Source: Phycisphaeraceae bacterium (GTDB lineage: Bacteria; Planctomycetota; Phycisphaerae; Phycisphaerales; UBA1924). From it: DNA of 64,000 nt. A program made the translations under genes and the position numbers. The notes below the pieces were generated by a model, which saw only the letters and a program-made list of their open reading frames with translations, was not told where the DNA came from and made no database searches. Below, piece after piece: positions 33,885 to 42,273 of the stretch. The stretch lies in contig JAHBWW010000003.1 of assembly GCA_019636795.1 (NCBI GenBank), forward strand, positions 248,001 to 312,000, read 5' to 3'. Position 1 is the first letter of the stretch; every line of letters starts with the position of its first letter.

Positions 33885-34244
33885 ATGCGGATTGAACGTG
33901 AACTGATGCGCGGAGCCGGACCGGTTGCGGTGCTCAAATTGCTCGGTCGAGGCGAGAAGTACGGCTACGAGCTCGTTGATGAACTGGCCCAAAAGAGTGA
34001 TGGCGTGCTGGCGATGGGACAGAGCACGCTGTACCCGATGCTGTACAACCTCGAAGGCAAAGGCCTGATCGAAGGCGTGTGGCGCGAGGCCGACTCGGGG
34101 CGAGATCGCAAGTACTACCGCCTGACCGATAAGGGGCGCAAGAAACTCGCGGAGGACATCAAGCAATGGCAGGCGCTGGCCGATGCCATGGTCGGACTTG
34201 GTGTGCTCAAGCCCTCGCCACGCGTTGAAGGAGGCCTGGCATGA
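33885..34244 (+). CDS. PadR-family transcriptional regulator
   Basis: 119 residues. A winged-helix repressor: PVAVLKLLGRGEKYGYELVDEL is the family recognition region, GQSTLYPMLYNLEGKGLIEG the helix-turn-helix/wing entry, YYRLTDKGRKKL the wing. ATG 33885 follows GGAGGG by 7 bases. The stop overlaps the ATG of the next gene (ATGA), so the two are translationally coupled, a common arrangement of PadR with a membrane protein it controls. Confidence 0.93.
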   Translation: MRIERELMRGAGPVAVLKLLGRGEKYGYELVDELAQKSDGVLAMGQSTLYPMLYNLEGKGLIEGVWREADSGRDRKYYRLTDKGRKKLAEDIKQWQALADAMVGLGVLKPSPRVEGGLA

Positions 34245-36148
34245 GCCATACCACCGCCACCGCGAATGGTGCCAAGCGAAACCGCGCCTTGCGAAATCAT
34301 CGCGGCGCGCGTTCGGTCGATGCGATTGTGCAGCAGGCCGAGTTGCCGGCTGCCTTGAGCGCCATTGTGCGCGAGGTCGTCACTCGCTGCCGGTTATGGC
34401 CGCGAGAACGGGCAGATGTCGCGCGTGAACTGTGTGCACATTTTACTGACGGGCTGAGTGCTGGCGCTTCGGCCGAATCGCTGGCAGAGGCGTTCGGCGA
34501 CCGCCGGCGCGCGACAAGACTCATCACCTCGGCCCGCAAGAACATGCGTCCGTTGTGGTGGCGCTCGGCGCGGGCAACGCGGCGTGCCTTCGGCTCGGCG
34601 GTGCTGGTGTGCCTGGCGGTCTACATCATACTCGCAGCCCGCTTTTTTCTGACCGCGCCGCGTATCGATCGCAACATTACCAACGAACTCAACGCACCGA
34701 CACTGGCGAGCAATCCGCAGGATCGTGCCTGGCCGCTGTATCTCGAAGCCAAGCGTCAGTTCGGGCAGTTGCCGACGTTCTTGACGGATTACACACAGCC
34801 GCAGCCTGGACGACCGGGTGATGCGAACTGGGACCAGATGGTTGCGTGGCTCGAAGGGAACGCTGAGGCGCTTGAACTCGTGCGTCAGGCCGCTGCGAAG
34901 CCGCTTGTCGGTGTGATCTATGGTTCGCGCATGGATGAGGAATTCGCGAGAATTCAGGCAGAAGTTCAGAATCGGCCATTCAAACCGGAAGATCTCGGGC
35001 AGCATATCGAGAACCCGATGGTGATCGGCCTCCTGCTTCCGCACCTGTCTGAAATGCGCCAGTTTTCTCTTCGGCTTCGCTGGCACGCGCTGCATGCAGC
35101 CTCACGCGGCGAGAGCGAAGTCTACATCGCCGACATCGAGGCCATGCTTGGCATTGCCGAGCAGACGCTGGGCGAACCTTTCATGATCTCGAATCTGGTC
35201 GGCGTCGCGATCGCGCACATGACCTTTCAGAATGTCCTTGAAGAGGCTGCCAAGCCTGACTTCCTTGAAACAGATCAACTCCGCACGCTTGCACACCTCG
35301 TGGGCGGGTTTGCTGGAGGACGGATGCGCATCGATCCGTCATTTGAACTCAACTTCATCGAAGACATTCTCCAGCGTTTCTATAGCGATGATGGCAAAGG
35401 CGACGGACGCTTCATCGGTGGATTTGATTCTGACGAAATGTATGAGGAATGGGGCGTCGCCAAGTCTCAGGGGTGGTTCCTCTATCGCATGTATCAGCCG
35501 GTTCAGAGTGTGGTGCTGCCCTCGCGCAAAGAACTTTCTCAACTCGCCCATCGCTGGATCGGCGAAGCGACAGCTGACGACCTTCTTCCACCCTGGCGTC
35601 ATGACGAACGCAAGAGTGATGAGTTCTATGAGCAGTTGATGAACTCTGGGATCTTCAATGCCGTGCCATTTCTGGAATCGCTCCAGGGAAATTCGTATGA
35701 GGTTATGGGAAGAGCGTCCACTGCCCGCGACTCAGCAGAAACTGTGCGTTCGGCAGCCTTGACAGCGCTTGCGCTCGAGTCCTGGCGTCGTCGCCATGGG
35801 CATTATCCAGCCGCGCTGAGCGAACTTGTGCCGACGTATCTGCCGACCATGCCGCGCGATCCGTTCGACGGAAAGCCTTTGCGCTATGTGGCCCCAACCG
35901 CGTCGGAAGCAACTCCGCTGCTGTATTCGATCGGTGTCGATGGTGTGGATGACCACGGCAGAGCGCCTGCGACCGAGCGCGGCCGAAGCATGGCACGCCG
36001 CTTCGACCACTTTCATGCATTCCACTCAGGCATACCTGCTGCAACCAATGATGAACGCCTGGCCATGGATGCGGCCCGTGGTGACTGGATCCTCTGGCCT
36101 GCACTCGAACCAATCATTCAGGTTGATGAGGCTTATTCCGACGACTGA
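34241..36148 (+). CDS. Membrane protein of unknown function coupled to PadR
   Basis: 635 residues. Residues 1-110 are cytoplasmic and helical with a pattern like HAAS/permease-prefix domains (RCRLWPRERADVARELCAHF, then SLAEAFGDRRRATRLI), usual in proteins paired with PadR. A TM helix lies at ~113-136. The rest is outside the cytoplasmic membrane. Near the C-terminus (~495-560) is a segment ALTALALESWRRRHGHYPAA, ELVPTYLPTMPRDPFDGKPL typical of many planctomycete exported proteins and reminiscent of type II pseudopilin tails. It overlaps padR by 4 bases. The function is not known. Confidence 0.75.
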   Translation: MSHTTATANGAKRNRALRNHRGARSVDAIVQQAELPAALSAIVREVVTRCRLWPRERADVARELCAHFTDGLSAGASAESLAEAFGDRRRATRLITSARKNMRPLWWRSARATRRAFGSAVLVCLAVYIILAARFFLTAPRIDRNITNELNAPTLASNPQDRAWPLYLEAKRQFGQLPTFLTDYTQPQPGRPGDANWDQMVAWLEGNAEALELVRQAAAKPLVGVIYGSRMDEEFARIQAEVQNRPFKPEDLGQHIENPMVIGLLLPHLSEMRQFSLRLRWHALHAASRGESEVYIADIEAMLGIAEQTLGEPFMISNLVGVAIAHMTFQNVLEEAAKPDFLETDQLRTLAHLVGGFAGGRMRIDPSFELNFIEDILQRFYSDDGKGDGRFIGGFDSDEMYEEWGVAKSQGWFLYRMYQPVQSVVLPSRKELSQLAHRWIGEATADDLLPPWRHDERKSDEFYEQLMNSGIFNAVPFLESLQGNSYEVMGRASTARDSAETVRSAALTALALESWRRRHGHYPAALSELVPTYLPTMPRDPFDGKPLRYVAPTASEATPLLYSIGVDGVDDHGRAPATERGRSMARRFDHFHAFHSGIPAATNDERLAMDAARGDWILWPALEPIIQVDEAYSDD

Positions 36149-36199
36149 TCCGGCCGACGCTGGAGCCAAATGCCCATTCTCAAGCCCCTGTCATGTCAC

Positions 36200-36637
36200 T
36201 TAATGAGCCGAGCGAATCTCAAGACGCCAGTCTTCCGCTCGGTTGTCCAGGGCATTGGCTTCGAAGAACCGTTGCGTCCGCGAGGGCATGCGCTCGTAGC
36301 GCCAGTCCGGCTGCGGGTCGATCGGGCGGCCGAGCGAGTCCAGGAATGTGAACTTGTAATCGACGCGCATAGTCTGATGCTTCGTCAATGTGCGCACGGG
36401 CACCGTCACACGCAATGGTCCGCGGCCGTCTTCGCCGCGCGAAATGATCGGACGATCCACCGCAACCCAACCGGCCAGATCCGGCGAGAGTGCGATCTGC
36501 GGATACTGGAACAGATCGGTGGCTGGCTGTGCAGGTGGATCGACCCGCCGTTGCCCGCATCCGCCGGCCGCGAGCACGAACGCGCCAAGAATTGCCACAC
36601 TCATAGCCGCGCTGGCTCTGAATCTCGATGTCTTCAT
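36200..36637 (-). CDS. YcfL-like lipoprotein (DUF1425)
   Basis: 145 residues. ATG 36637 has GAGGAG 7 bases upstream and overlaps the stop codon of the preceding gene. The signal MKTSRFRASAAMSVAILGAF then LAAGGC gives a lipobox. The mature part (VTVPVRTLTKHQTMRVDYKF, FLDSLGRPIDPQPDW) fits the DUF1425/YcfL beta-sandwich. In enterobacteria ycfL lies beside lpoB; the same association appears here. Confidence 0.75.
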   Translation of the reverse strand: MKTSRFRASAAMSVAILGAFVLAAGGCGQRRVDPPAQPATDLFQYPQIALSPDLAGWVAVDRPIISRGEDGRGPLRVTVPVRTLTKHQTMRVDYKFTFLDSLGRPIDPQPDWRYERMPSRTQRFFEANALDNRAEDWRLEIRSAH

Positions 36638-38268
36638 TACTCGACTCCTCGTTGTGTTTGTACCTTCATGTTTGCCTGAATCTCTCGCGTCAGTGCCGCG
36701 ACGCGGTCGCTCTTTGGCTGATACGTCCGATGCGGGCGGCACATAAGTCGCACATATCCAAGACTCGTTCGCAGTGGCACCGCCAGCGATCGCCCGCCTT
36801 CGAGCAGGTGACGCCCTGGCGGAACGCCCGGTCGAACTTCGCCCGCGAGTTCGATTCCTTCGAGTCTGTATAACTCCATCAGATCCGCCGAAGTCATGCC
36901 GAGAAGAAATCCTGATGCCTGATACTTGGCCAGCGCGTCGTGCCCGGGTTCCATGACACATCGTCCGCCCAGAATGTATGGAAGTTCATCGCCCGGCACA
37001 CGCACATCGAGGCTCGCTGAATACTGCTCACCATGCCAGCGATCAAGCGTGCGACCGACGCCCTGATATGCCTCGTCGGCCGGGATGCGCACCATTCTCA
37101 CAGCAGGTCCGTGGCCACGATCGAGAGCCAGCGGCACCACCATCGACTCGCCTGATCTGGCACCGATCGCAAACTCGATCGCCTCGGCATCATCAGTACG
37201 GATGGGTACAAAGTAATATCGTTGAGGCAGCACGCTGAGCGATCGCGTATCGGCCTGCGATCCGGCCTTGGTCAACAAGCCCCCCAGCAACAACCCAAGC
37301 CCCGCCCAGCGCACGCCCTCATCATCGCTCATCAGCATTACCGCGCCCGCGCCGGTCATGAGCGTGCCGGTGCTCGACTTGATCTGCCTTGCCTTTGCCA
37401 GATGATCCCACCGATAGGCCTCGGCAAAGCGGTTTACATCGAGTCCCAGAGGAATGGACCACAACTCGCCCGCGCTCGTGCGCACCCGCAACTCGCGTTC
37501 ATCACTCGGCCAGCGGCGCGTCAACTGCGAAACTGCGCCATCACCGCCCGCTGCTTCCTTGCCAGGCCCAACGCCTATTTCCACGACGATCAGCGCGTCA
37601 TAGTCGCCCGAACGCAGCGTTGCTGTCACTGGTTCCATGCGAGGCCGCACGCGATCGACGCGATCAAAGTAATCCGAAGCCTCATCCCCTCGCCCAAGAG
37701 CAGCATTGGCGACCCCCGCGATCAAGAGCGCCGGCACAAAGTCGCTTTGCGACGTCACATATCCGTTCGCCTCGGATGGCAAACCCCGCGCGATTCCCCT
37801 GGCCGCGTCGAACTCGTCGATCATCTCGAGGGCCGAACCCGCAGCTGCCCGCGCGTTTCCCCACGAACCGATCATTGCCTGTTGCATCGCGAAATAGACA
37901 TACAGCAATGCCTGTTCGTACGGCTCTCCCTTCCAGGTGCGCACGCCCTCATGCAATACCACCGCTGCACCATCGCGCCCGACATTCACGCCTCGCGTGC
38001 GCAACGTCTCATAGACACGATTGAACGGCTCCTCGGCCTGCTCGGGCAACCCATCAGCAAGCGTCAGCACACCCAGCGTCGCCTCTCGCAACATGCGGTC
38101 GATGGGTTTGATTTTTTCGTCGAGCGCGATCTGCCGGGCGTGACCGAACATGCCGTGCCCGGTCGGCCTGGTGGTGCTCGTGAGCGTGCGTGCTGCGCAT
38201 GCCGGCAACAGCGCCAGCAGAACGATCAGCATGCATGCAACTCCGAAATGTGAAACCTTGCGTGTCAT
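36637..38268 (-). CDS. COG3014-type lipoprotein
   Basis: 543 residues. N-terminal signal with lipobox LPAC (MTRKVSHFGVACMLIVLLAL then LPAC). Residues ~45-180 are helical and TPR-like, with VRTWKGEPYEQALLYVYFAM, the pattern I associate with COG3014 proteins, which cluster with LpoB- and YcfL-like genes. A glycine-rich hydrophobic stretch (~295-335, GTLMTGAGAVMLMS, LGLLLGGLL) may insert in a membrane. ATG 38268 is chosen; GTG 38277 is in frame and neither has a clear Shine-Dalgarno sequence, so translation may be coupled to the upstream gene 18 bases away. Confidence 0.7.
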   Translation of the reverse strand: MTRKVSHFGVACMLIVLLALLPACAARTLTSTTRPTGHGMFGHARQIALDEKIKPIDRMLREATLGVLTLADGLPEQAEEPFNRVYETLRTRGVNVGRDGAAVVLHEGVRTWKGEPYEQALLYVYFAMQQAMIGSWGNARAAAGSALEMIDEFDAARGIARGLPSEANGYVTSQSDFVPALLIAGVANAALGRGDEASDYFDRVDRVRPRMEPVTATLRSGDYDALIVVEIGVGPGKEAAGGDGAVSQLTRRWPSDERELRVRTSAGELWSIPLGLDVNRFAEAYRWDHLAKARQIKSSTGTLMTGAGAVMLMSDDEGVRWAGLGLLLGGLLTKAGSQADTRSLSVLPQRYYFVPIRTDDAEAIEFAIGARSGESMVVPLALDRGHGPAVRMVRIPADEAYQGVGRTLDRWHGEQYSASLDVRVPGDELPYILGGRCVMEPGHDALAKYQASGFLLGMTSADLMELYRLEGIELAGEVRPGVPPGRHLLEGGRSLAVPLRTSLGYVRLMCRPHRTYQPKSDRVAALTREIQANMKVQTQRGVE

Positions 38269-38286
38269 GCGCAGCACTTTTTGCGA

Positions 38287-38865
38287 TCAATCCCAACTTC
38301 GCCCGTAAGCGAGCCGCTTGATTTCATATTGTCCTGACCACACGGTTTCGCCGACAACCAGATCCTTGATCTCGAACTCCCAGCGATACAAATCGGTGCG
38401 GCCTCCTTCACCGATGCGCGTCACGGAGCGGATTGTTCCGCCCATGCGATGTGTCGGCATGCGCAGTGCGCCAGCCTCGGCAAACTCCGGCTCGCGCCCG
38501 CGCAGTTGCCTGAGCCGCTCGGCTGGTATTACGAATCTCACCGCTCGATCCTGCGAGAGTGACTGCATCGGCAGCGCAGCGCGCACTTTCTCGATCATCA
38601 GCCACTGCTCTCCGACCGGGATCACATCGCTTGACAGATTCTCCACGCGGTCGATAGCGATGATCCAGGGCTCATCGCTGGCGTGCCGCGTTGCCAGCCA
38701 ATCGCTCGAAGCCAGTTGCTGCGCAAGCGAAGTCGACGCGACGAGAACATCGTCAGCCGCTAACCGCGTCGAGCGTGACTGCCTTGCGCCGCACCCCCCG
38801 AGCGGGGCGGAACACAACACCAACGCTACTGCGAGAAAGGCAGCGAACCATCGCGATGCAGGCAT
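38287..38865 (-). CDS. LpoB-like lipoprotein, second copy
   Basis: 192 residues. ATG 38865 lies 1 base after the upstream stop codon. The signal peptide ends in LGGC. The mature part has the LpoB/PF13036 pattern: IIAIDRVENLSSDVI, EKVRAALPM, VRFVIPAERLRQLR, GGTIRSVTRIG, YRWEFEIKDLVVGETVWSGQ. LpoB-type proteins span the periplasm and activate penicillin-binding proteins; that activity is not shown for this copy. It shares its C-terminal pattern with the gene upstream. Confidence 0.75.
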   Translation of the reverse strand: MPASRWFAAFLAVALVLCSAPLGGCGARQSRSTRLAADDVLVASTSLAQQLASSDWLATRHASDEPWIIAIDRVENLSSDVIPVGEQWLMIEKVRAALPMQSLSQDRAVRFVIPAERLRQLRGREPEFAEAGALRMPTHRMGGTIRSVTRIGEGGRTDLYRWEFEIKDLVVGETVWSGQYEIKRLAYGRSWD

Positions 38866-38866
38866 G

Positions 38867-39487
38867 CTACCACCGCTTCGTTTCGTAGTCGTTGGTCCAG
38901 ACGATTTCACCGTCGCTGAAGCGCACAAGTTCGAATGTCATGAGGTAGTAGTTCGTCGACCCGCGCGAGATCCGATACATGGTGCCATTGAGCAGCATCG
39001 TGTCGTCCGGGTGCACGCGAGGATTGAGCACCCGTCCCTGTGCGTCTTTGGGGAACATGTCGTCACCGAGTTCAACCGTCTGCAACTCTTCGAGCCTTTG
39101 TCGACTCGTCAGGAACCGGAACCGCTCGTTGAATGTCCGGCTTTGCATCAGGCGGTTCTTCATGCGCTCACGCACCACTTCGAAATCGTTGGTGCTCACG
39201 ATCCCGGTCTTGTTGACGATGTCGCCAAAGAGGATTGTTGTGCGAGGCGTGTAGCGCGGCGCGAGGGTCGGCGTCGCTTCCAGGTCACGCATCAGCCCCT
39301 GCGACAACTGATCGCTGTAGGTGATGAAGTCCGAGACCATCGGCCTCGAATCGGCAGCCTCGGGCGGCGTCGTGTGGCTCGGTTCAACCCGGCCCCCACG
39401 ATTGCCCCGCGGCGGCTGGCTCTGACACCCAAGTTCCGCACCGAGTAACAACGCTCCGAGCATCATCGCACCAGTTGTTCGCATCAT
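38867..39487 (-). CDS. LpoB-like lipoprotein, first copy
   Basis: 206 residues. ATG 39487 sits 6 bases after AAGGAGG; ATG 39484 is adjacent. The lipobox is ELGC. The mature part follows the LpoB/PF13036 layout: TTILFGDIVNKTGIVSTNDF, ERMKNRLMQS, FRFLTSRQRLEELQ, LLNGTMYRISRG, YYLMTFELVRFSDGEIVWTN. It heads the four-gene lipoprotein operon and is divergent from the zinc transporter genes. Confidence 0.8.
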   Translation of the reverse strand: MMRTTGAMMLGALLLGAELGCQSQPPRGNRGGRVEPSHTTPPEAADSRPMVSDFITYSDQLSQGLMRDLEATPTLAPRYTPRTTILFGDIVNKTGIVSTNDFEVVRERMKNRLMQSRTFNERFRFLTSRQRLEELQTVELGDDMFPKDAQGRVLNPRVHPDDTMLLNGTMYRISRGSTNYYLMTFELVRFSDGEIVWTNDYETKRW

Positions 39488-39567
39488 GATCGTCCTCCTT
39501 GGCGGCAAGCCGCACATTGAGCATCGGAATCGTACCGCGTGCATTGCAGGAATCCTGACGCGAGGCT

Positions 39568-39598
39568 TTGAACTCGGGTGCTTGAGCGGGCGTATTAT
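39568..39598 (+). promoter_or_regulatory. Promoter of the metal-transport operon, probably leaderless
   Basis: TTGAAC (39568-39573), a 19-base spacer and TATTAT (39593-39598). The -10 box ends 5 bases before the ATG at 39604 and no Shine-Dalgarno sequence precedes that ATG, so the transcript would start at or near the ATG. Confidence 0.45.
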
Positions 39599-39603
39599 TG
39601 CAA

Positions 39604-40590
39604 ATGCGTTCGCGATTGCAGCATCTCGGGCGAGCAACCGTAGTCCTGGCGACCATGCTCGCTGCTTTTGTATTGGTGGGCTGTGGCAAGCCTTCGGGTG
39701 AACAACCCGAGCCGTTGACGCGCGTTGTCACCACGATCCCTGCACTTGCCGGCTTGGTCGGGCCACTGCTGCCCGAATCCGTCTCGTGTGAATCCCTGCT
39801 CTCGCCGGGGCAGTCAATTCACGGCCACCGTATGTCCGCATCACAGATCGCCCGCGCCAGCAGCGCTCAGATCATCTTCGGCATCGGGTTGGGTCTCGAA
39901 GAGGGCGCCCTCGAGTACTTTGAACGCACCGCACGCCCGACGCAGCGTGTGCTCGCCTTTGCCACACTCGTCGGTATCGAGTCGAGTCATGCCCACACAC
40001 ACGCCCACAATCACAACCCCGATGATCCTGAAGACGCTTGTATCGACGAGCACGGCCTGAACCCGCACCTCTGGCTCGATGTGCAGCAATGTCTGCTCTT
40101 TGTCGAGGCGGCGGGCGAAGCACTTTCGGAGTACGCGGCTGACGAAACTCTCGCTCGCGACATCCGCGCCAGAACGATCACCATGCTTGAACGCATCCGT
40201 GCTATCGATGCCGAATATGCCGCTGCGCTCGCTCCTCATCGCGGACGCGCGATTCTGACACAACACGCTGCCTTCGCACCGCTGCTTGATCGCTATGGCC
40301 TGCGCGAGATCGCCATTCACCGCACCGGAGGCGAAACAAGCCCGACACCCGGCGAGGTCGCAGCCGCAGTGCGCACCTTGACTGAGAACAAGGTCGCAGC
40401 GATCTTCGTTGAGCCTCAAATGTCCGATGCCTTTGCCCGGCGCCTCGCTGCCGACACACGCCTGCCGATCGGCACGCTCGACCCGCTCGGGCGCGGCGAC
40501 TGGTTCGAACTGATGCGCACGAACCTTGCCCAACTCGTCGAGGCACTCAACCGCTCGCCGGTGCCCGCTCCGGGCGAGGGTGCTCCATGA
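39604..40590 (+). CDS. znuA: Zinc/manganese ABC transporter substrate-binding lipoprotein (ZnuA-like)
   Basis: 328 residues, cluster A-I metal-binding protein. The signal ends in LVGC. Residues ~95-140 hold a His-rich loop SSHAHTHAHNHN, typical of zinc-binding ZnuA, before the metal-site block LNPHLWLDVQQ. QHAAFAPLLDRYGL carries the next histidine and FVEPQMSD the acidic part. ATG 39604 is used; TTG 39598 overlaps the -10 box. The stop overlaps the next ATG (ATGA), so it is coupled to the ATPase gene. Zinc against manganese specificity cannot be decided from sequence; the His-rich loop favours zinc. Confidence 0.9.
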   Translation: MRSRLQHLGRATVVLATMLAAFVLVGCGKPSGEQPEPLTRVVTTIPALAGLVGPLLPESVSCESLLSPGQSIHGHRMSASQIARASSAQIIFGIGLGLEEGALEYFERTARPTQRVLAFATLVGIESSHAHTHAHNHNPDDPEDACIDEHGLNPHLWLDVQQCLLFVEAAGEALSEYAADETLARDIRARTITMLERIRAIDAEYAAALAPHRGRAILTQHAAFAPLLDRYGLREIAIHRTGGETSPTPGEVAAAVRTLTENKVAAIFVEPQMSDAFARRLAADTRLPIGTLDPLGRGDWFELMRTNLAQLVEALNRSPVPAPGEGAP

Positions 40591-41393
40591 GCGTGATCGA
40601 AATCGCTGACCTTTCATTTCGCTATCCCGGCAGCGATGAAGACGCGCTGAGCAACATCTGCCTTCGCGTCGAACCGGGCGAAAAACTCGGTATTCTCGGG
40701 CCCAATGGCGGAGGAAAGAGCACGCTGCTCAAGATCATCCTCGGCTTGTTCCCGTGTCAGCGCGGCACGGTGCTCATCCATGGCCAGTCTCCCGAGCACG
40801 CCCGCCGCGCCGGCTTGGTTGGGTATCTGCCACAGCGCATCGAAGCCGCGCTCGACGCGCCGATCTCGGTGCGACAGGTTGTCGAACTCGCAGCGATGCA
40901 GGACATTTCGCCGTTCGCACGAATTCCGCCCGAACGCCGGCAGCATGTTGATCGCGTGTTCGAACTGCTCGGAGTCTTCGATCTGGCGTCGCGGCCGGTG
41001 CGTGCGCTCTCGGGTGGGCAGTTGCAGCGGATCATGATCGCAAGAGCACTGGCGCGCAAGCCGAAGCTGCTCATTCTCGACGAACCCACCGTCGGGATCG
41101 ACGTGCGCGGCCAGCAGCAGTTTGCCACACTGCTCTCAACGCTCCATTCGGAACTCGGGCTCACCACGCTCATCGTCAGCCACGAACTGCGCACCGTGGT
41201 CGCAGGTTCCGACCGCATCGCCTGCCTGGCGCGCACAATGCACTTCCACGGCACCGCGAGCGGCCTGACGCCGGAAATCCTCGCGCAGGTTTTTCGTCAC
41301 GACGTGGAAGCCCTCGTCCCCTCAACTGGCGCGAAGGTCGGTGACACCAGCAAACCGCACACACACGACGGAGGGTGCTGTGCACACGATTGA
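40587..41393 (+). CDS. znuC: Metal ABC transporter ATP-binding protein (ZnuC-like)
   Basis: 268 residues. Walker A GPNGGGKST, Q-loop LPQRIEAALD, signature ALSGGQLQRIMIARAL, Walker B LLILDEPTVGID, H-loop LIVSHELRTV. It ends in a His/Cys-rich tail (KPHTHDGGCCAHD) that may bind metal. It overlaps the substrate-binding protein gene upstream and the permease gene downstream. Confidence 0.95.
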   Translation: MSVIEIADLSFRYPGSDEDALSNICLRVEPGEKLGILGPNGGGKSTLLKIILGLFPCQRGTVLIHGQSPEHARRAGLVGYLPQRIEAALDAPISVRQVVELAAMQDISPFARIPPERRQHVDRVFELLGVFDLASRPVRALSGGQLQRIMIARALARKPKLLILDEPTVGIDVRGQQQFATLLSTLHSELGLTTLIVSHELRTVVAGSDRIACLARTMHFHGTASGLTPEILAQVFRHDVEALVPSTGAKVGDTSKPHTHDGGCCAHD

Positions 41394-42252
41394 GTTCCTC
41401 ACCAACCCCGCACTCGCTTCGCTGTTCTGGCCCGGAGTTCTGACCGCCATTCTGATCGCCATCGTCGGTGGCTCACTCAGTTGGCTCGTCGTAGTCAAGA
41501 GACTCTCGTTCATCGGGCAAGGGATCAGTCACTCGGCATTCGGAGGCGTCGGGCTCGCACTCGTTCTCGGCCTCGGAGGCGCCACCACCGGCGCGAGCCT
41601 GGCTTCATTGCTGGTCGTTCTGGCGTTTGCCATCGCATCGGCCATCGGCATCTCTGCCCTCACCGACAAGCGCTATGCCAACTCTGATGTCGCCATCGGC
41701 ATCGTCCTGAGCATCACCATGGCGCTTGGATTCCTGCTCCACCACCGGGCGCAACTCATCGCGTCAGCAGCTGGCCGATTTCCTCCACCATCACTCGAAC
41801 AGGTTCTCTTTGGCTCCATCACCACCATCGGGTGGGCAGATTTTGCCACGGCTGCACTGGCAAGTCTCGCAGTCCTGGGGGTCACATGGTGGTACCGACG
41901 TGCCATCATCTTCTGGATGTTTGATGAATCGACCGCACCGGCATTCGGCGTCCCGGCAGATCGCATCCGCGTTCTCGTGCTCATTCTGCTCGCGACGGTC
42001 GTTGTCGTCACCATGAAACTCGCGGGTGTTGTCCTCGCGACAGCGGTGCTTGTCCTCCCGGCCGCTGCCGCGATGAAACTCAGTCTCCGACTTGGCATCG
42101 TCATCGTCTGGTCCATCACCCTGACACTTGTCGCCGCGATGGTTGGGCTTGTCGCTGCGTTCGAGTTCGACATCCAGCCCGGACCTGCCATCGTGCTGGC
42201 CCTTGGGGTTGCCTACGGCCTGGCGCACTTTTTCGGCCCTGCACGCGGCTAG
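41380..42252 (+). CDS. znuB: Metal ABC transporter permease (ZnuB-like)
   Basis: 290 residues with about eight hydrophobic helices, ABC-3 family. GQGISHSAFGGVGLAL is the conserved family block and ALTDKRYANSDVAIGI a cytoplasmic loop. Start set at GTG 41380, 4 bases after GGAGGG and overlapping the end of the ATPase gene by 14 bases; the frame is open upstream to 41341. Confidence 0.92.
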   Translation: MHTIEFLTNPALASLFWPGVLTAILIAIVGGSLSWLVVVKRLSFIGQGISHSAFGGVGLALVLGLGGATTGASLASLLVVLAFAIASAIGISALTDKRYANSDVAIGIVLSITMALGFLLHHRAQLIASAAGRFPPPSLEQVLFGSITTIGWADFATAALASLAVLGVTWWYRRAIIFWMFDESTAPAFGVPADRIRVLVLILLATVVVVTMKLAGVVLATAVLVLPAAAAMKLSLRLGIVIVWSITLTLVAAMVGLVAAFEFDIQPGPAIVLALGVAYGLAHFFGPARG

Positions 42253-42260
42253 CACCACTA

Positions 42261-42266
42261 TATCAT
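42261..42266 (+). promoter_or_regulatory. -10 box of the dehydratase gene, probably leaderless
   Basis: TATCAT lies 7 bases before ATG 42274, with no Shine-Dalgarno sequence between. The -35 region is weak. The same TATCATCGC string precedes lpxA. Confidence 0.4.
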
Positions 42267-42273
42267 CGCACGC

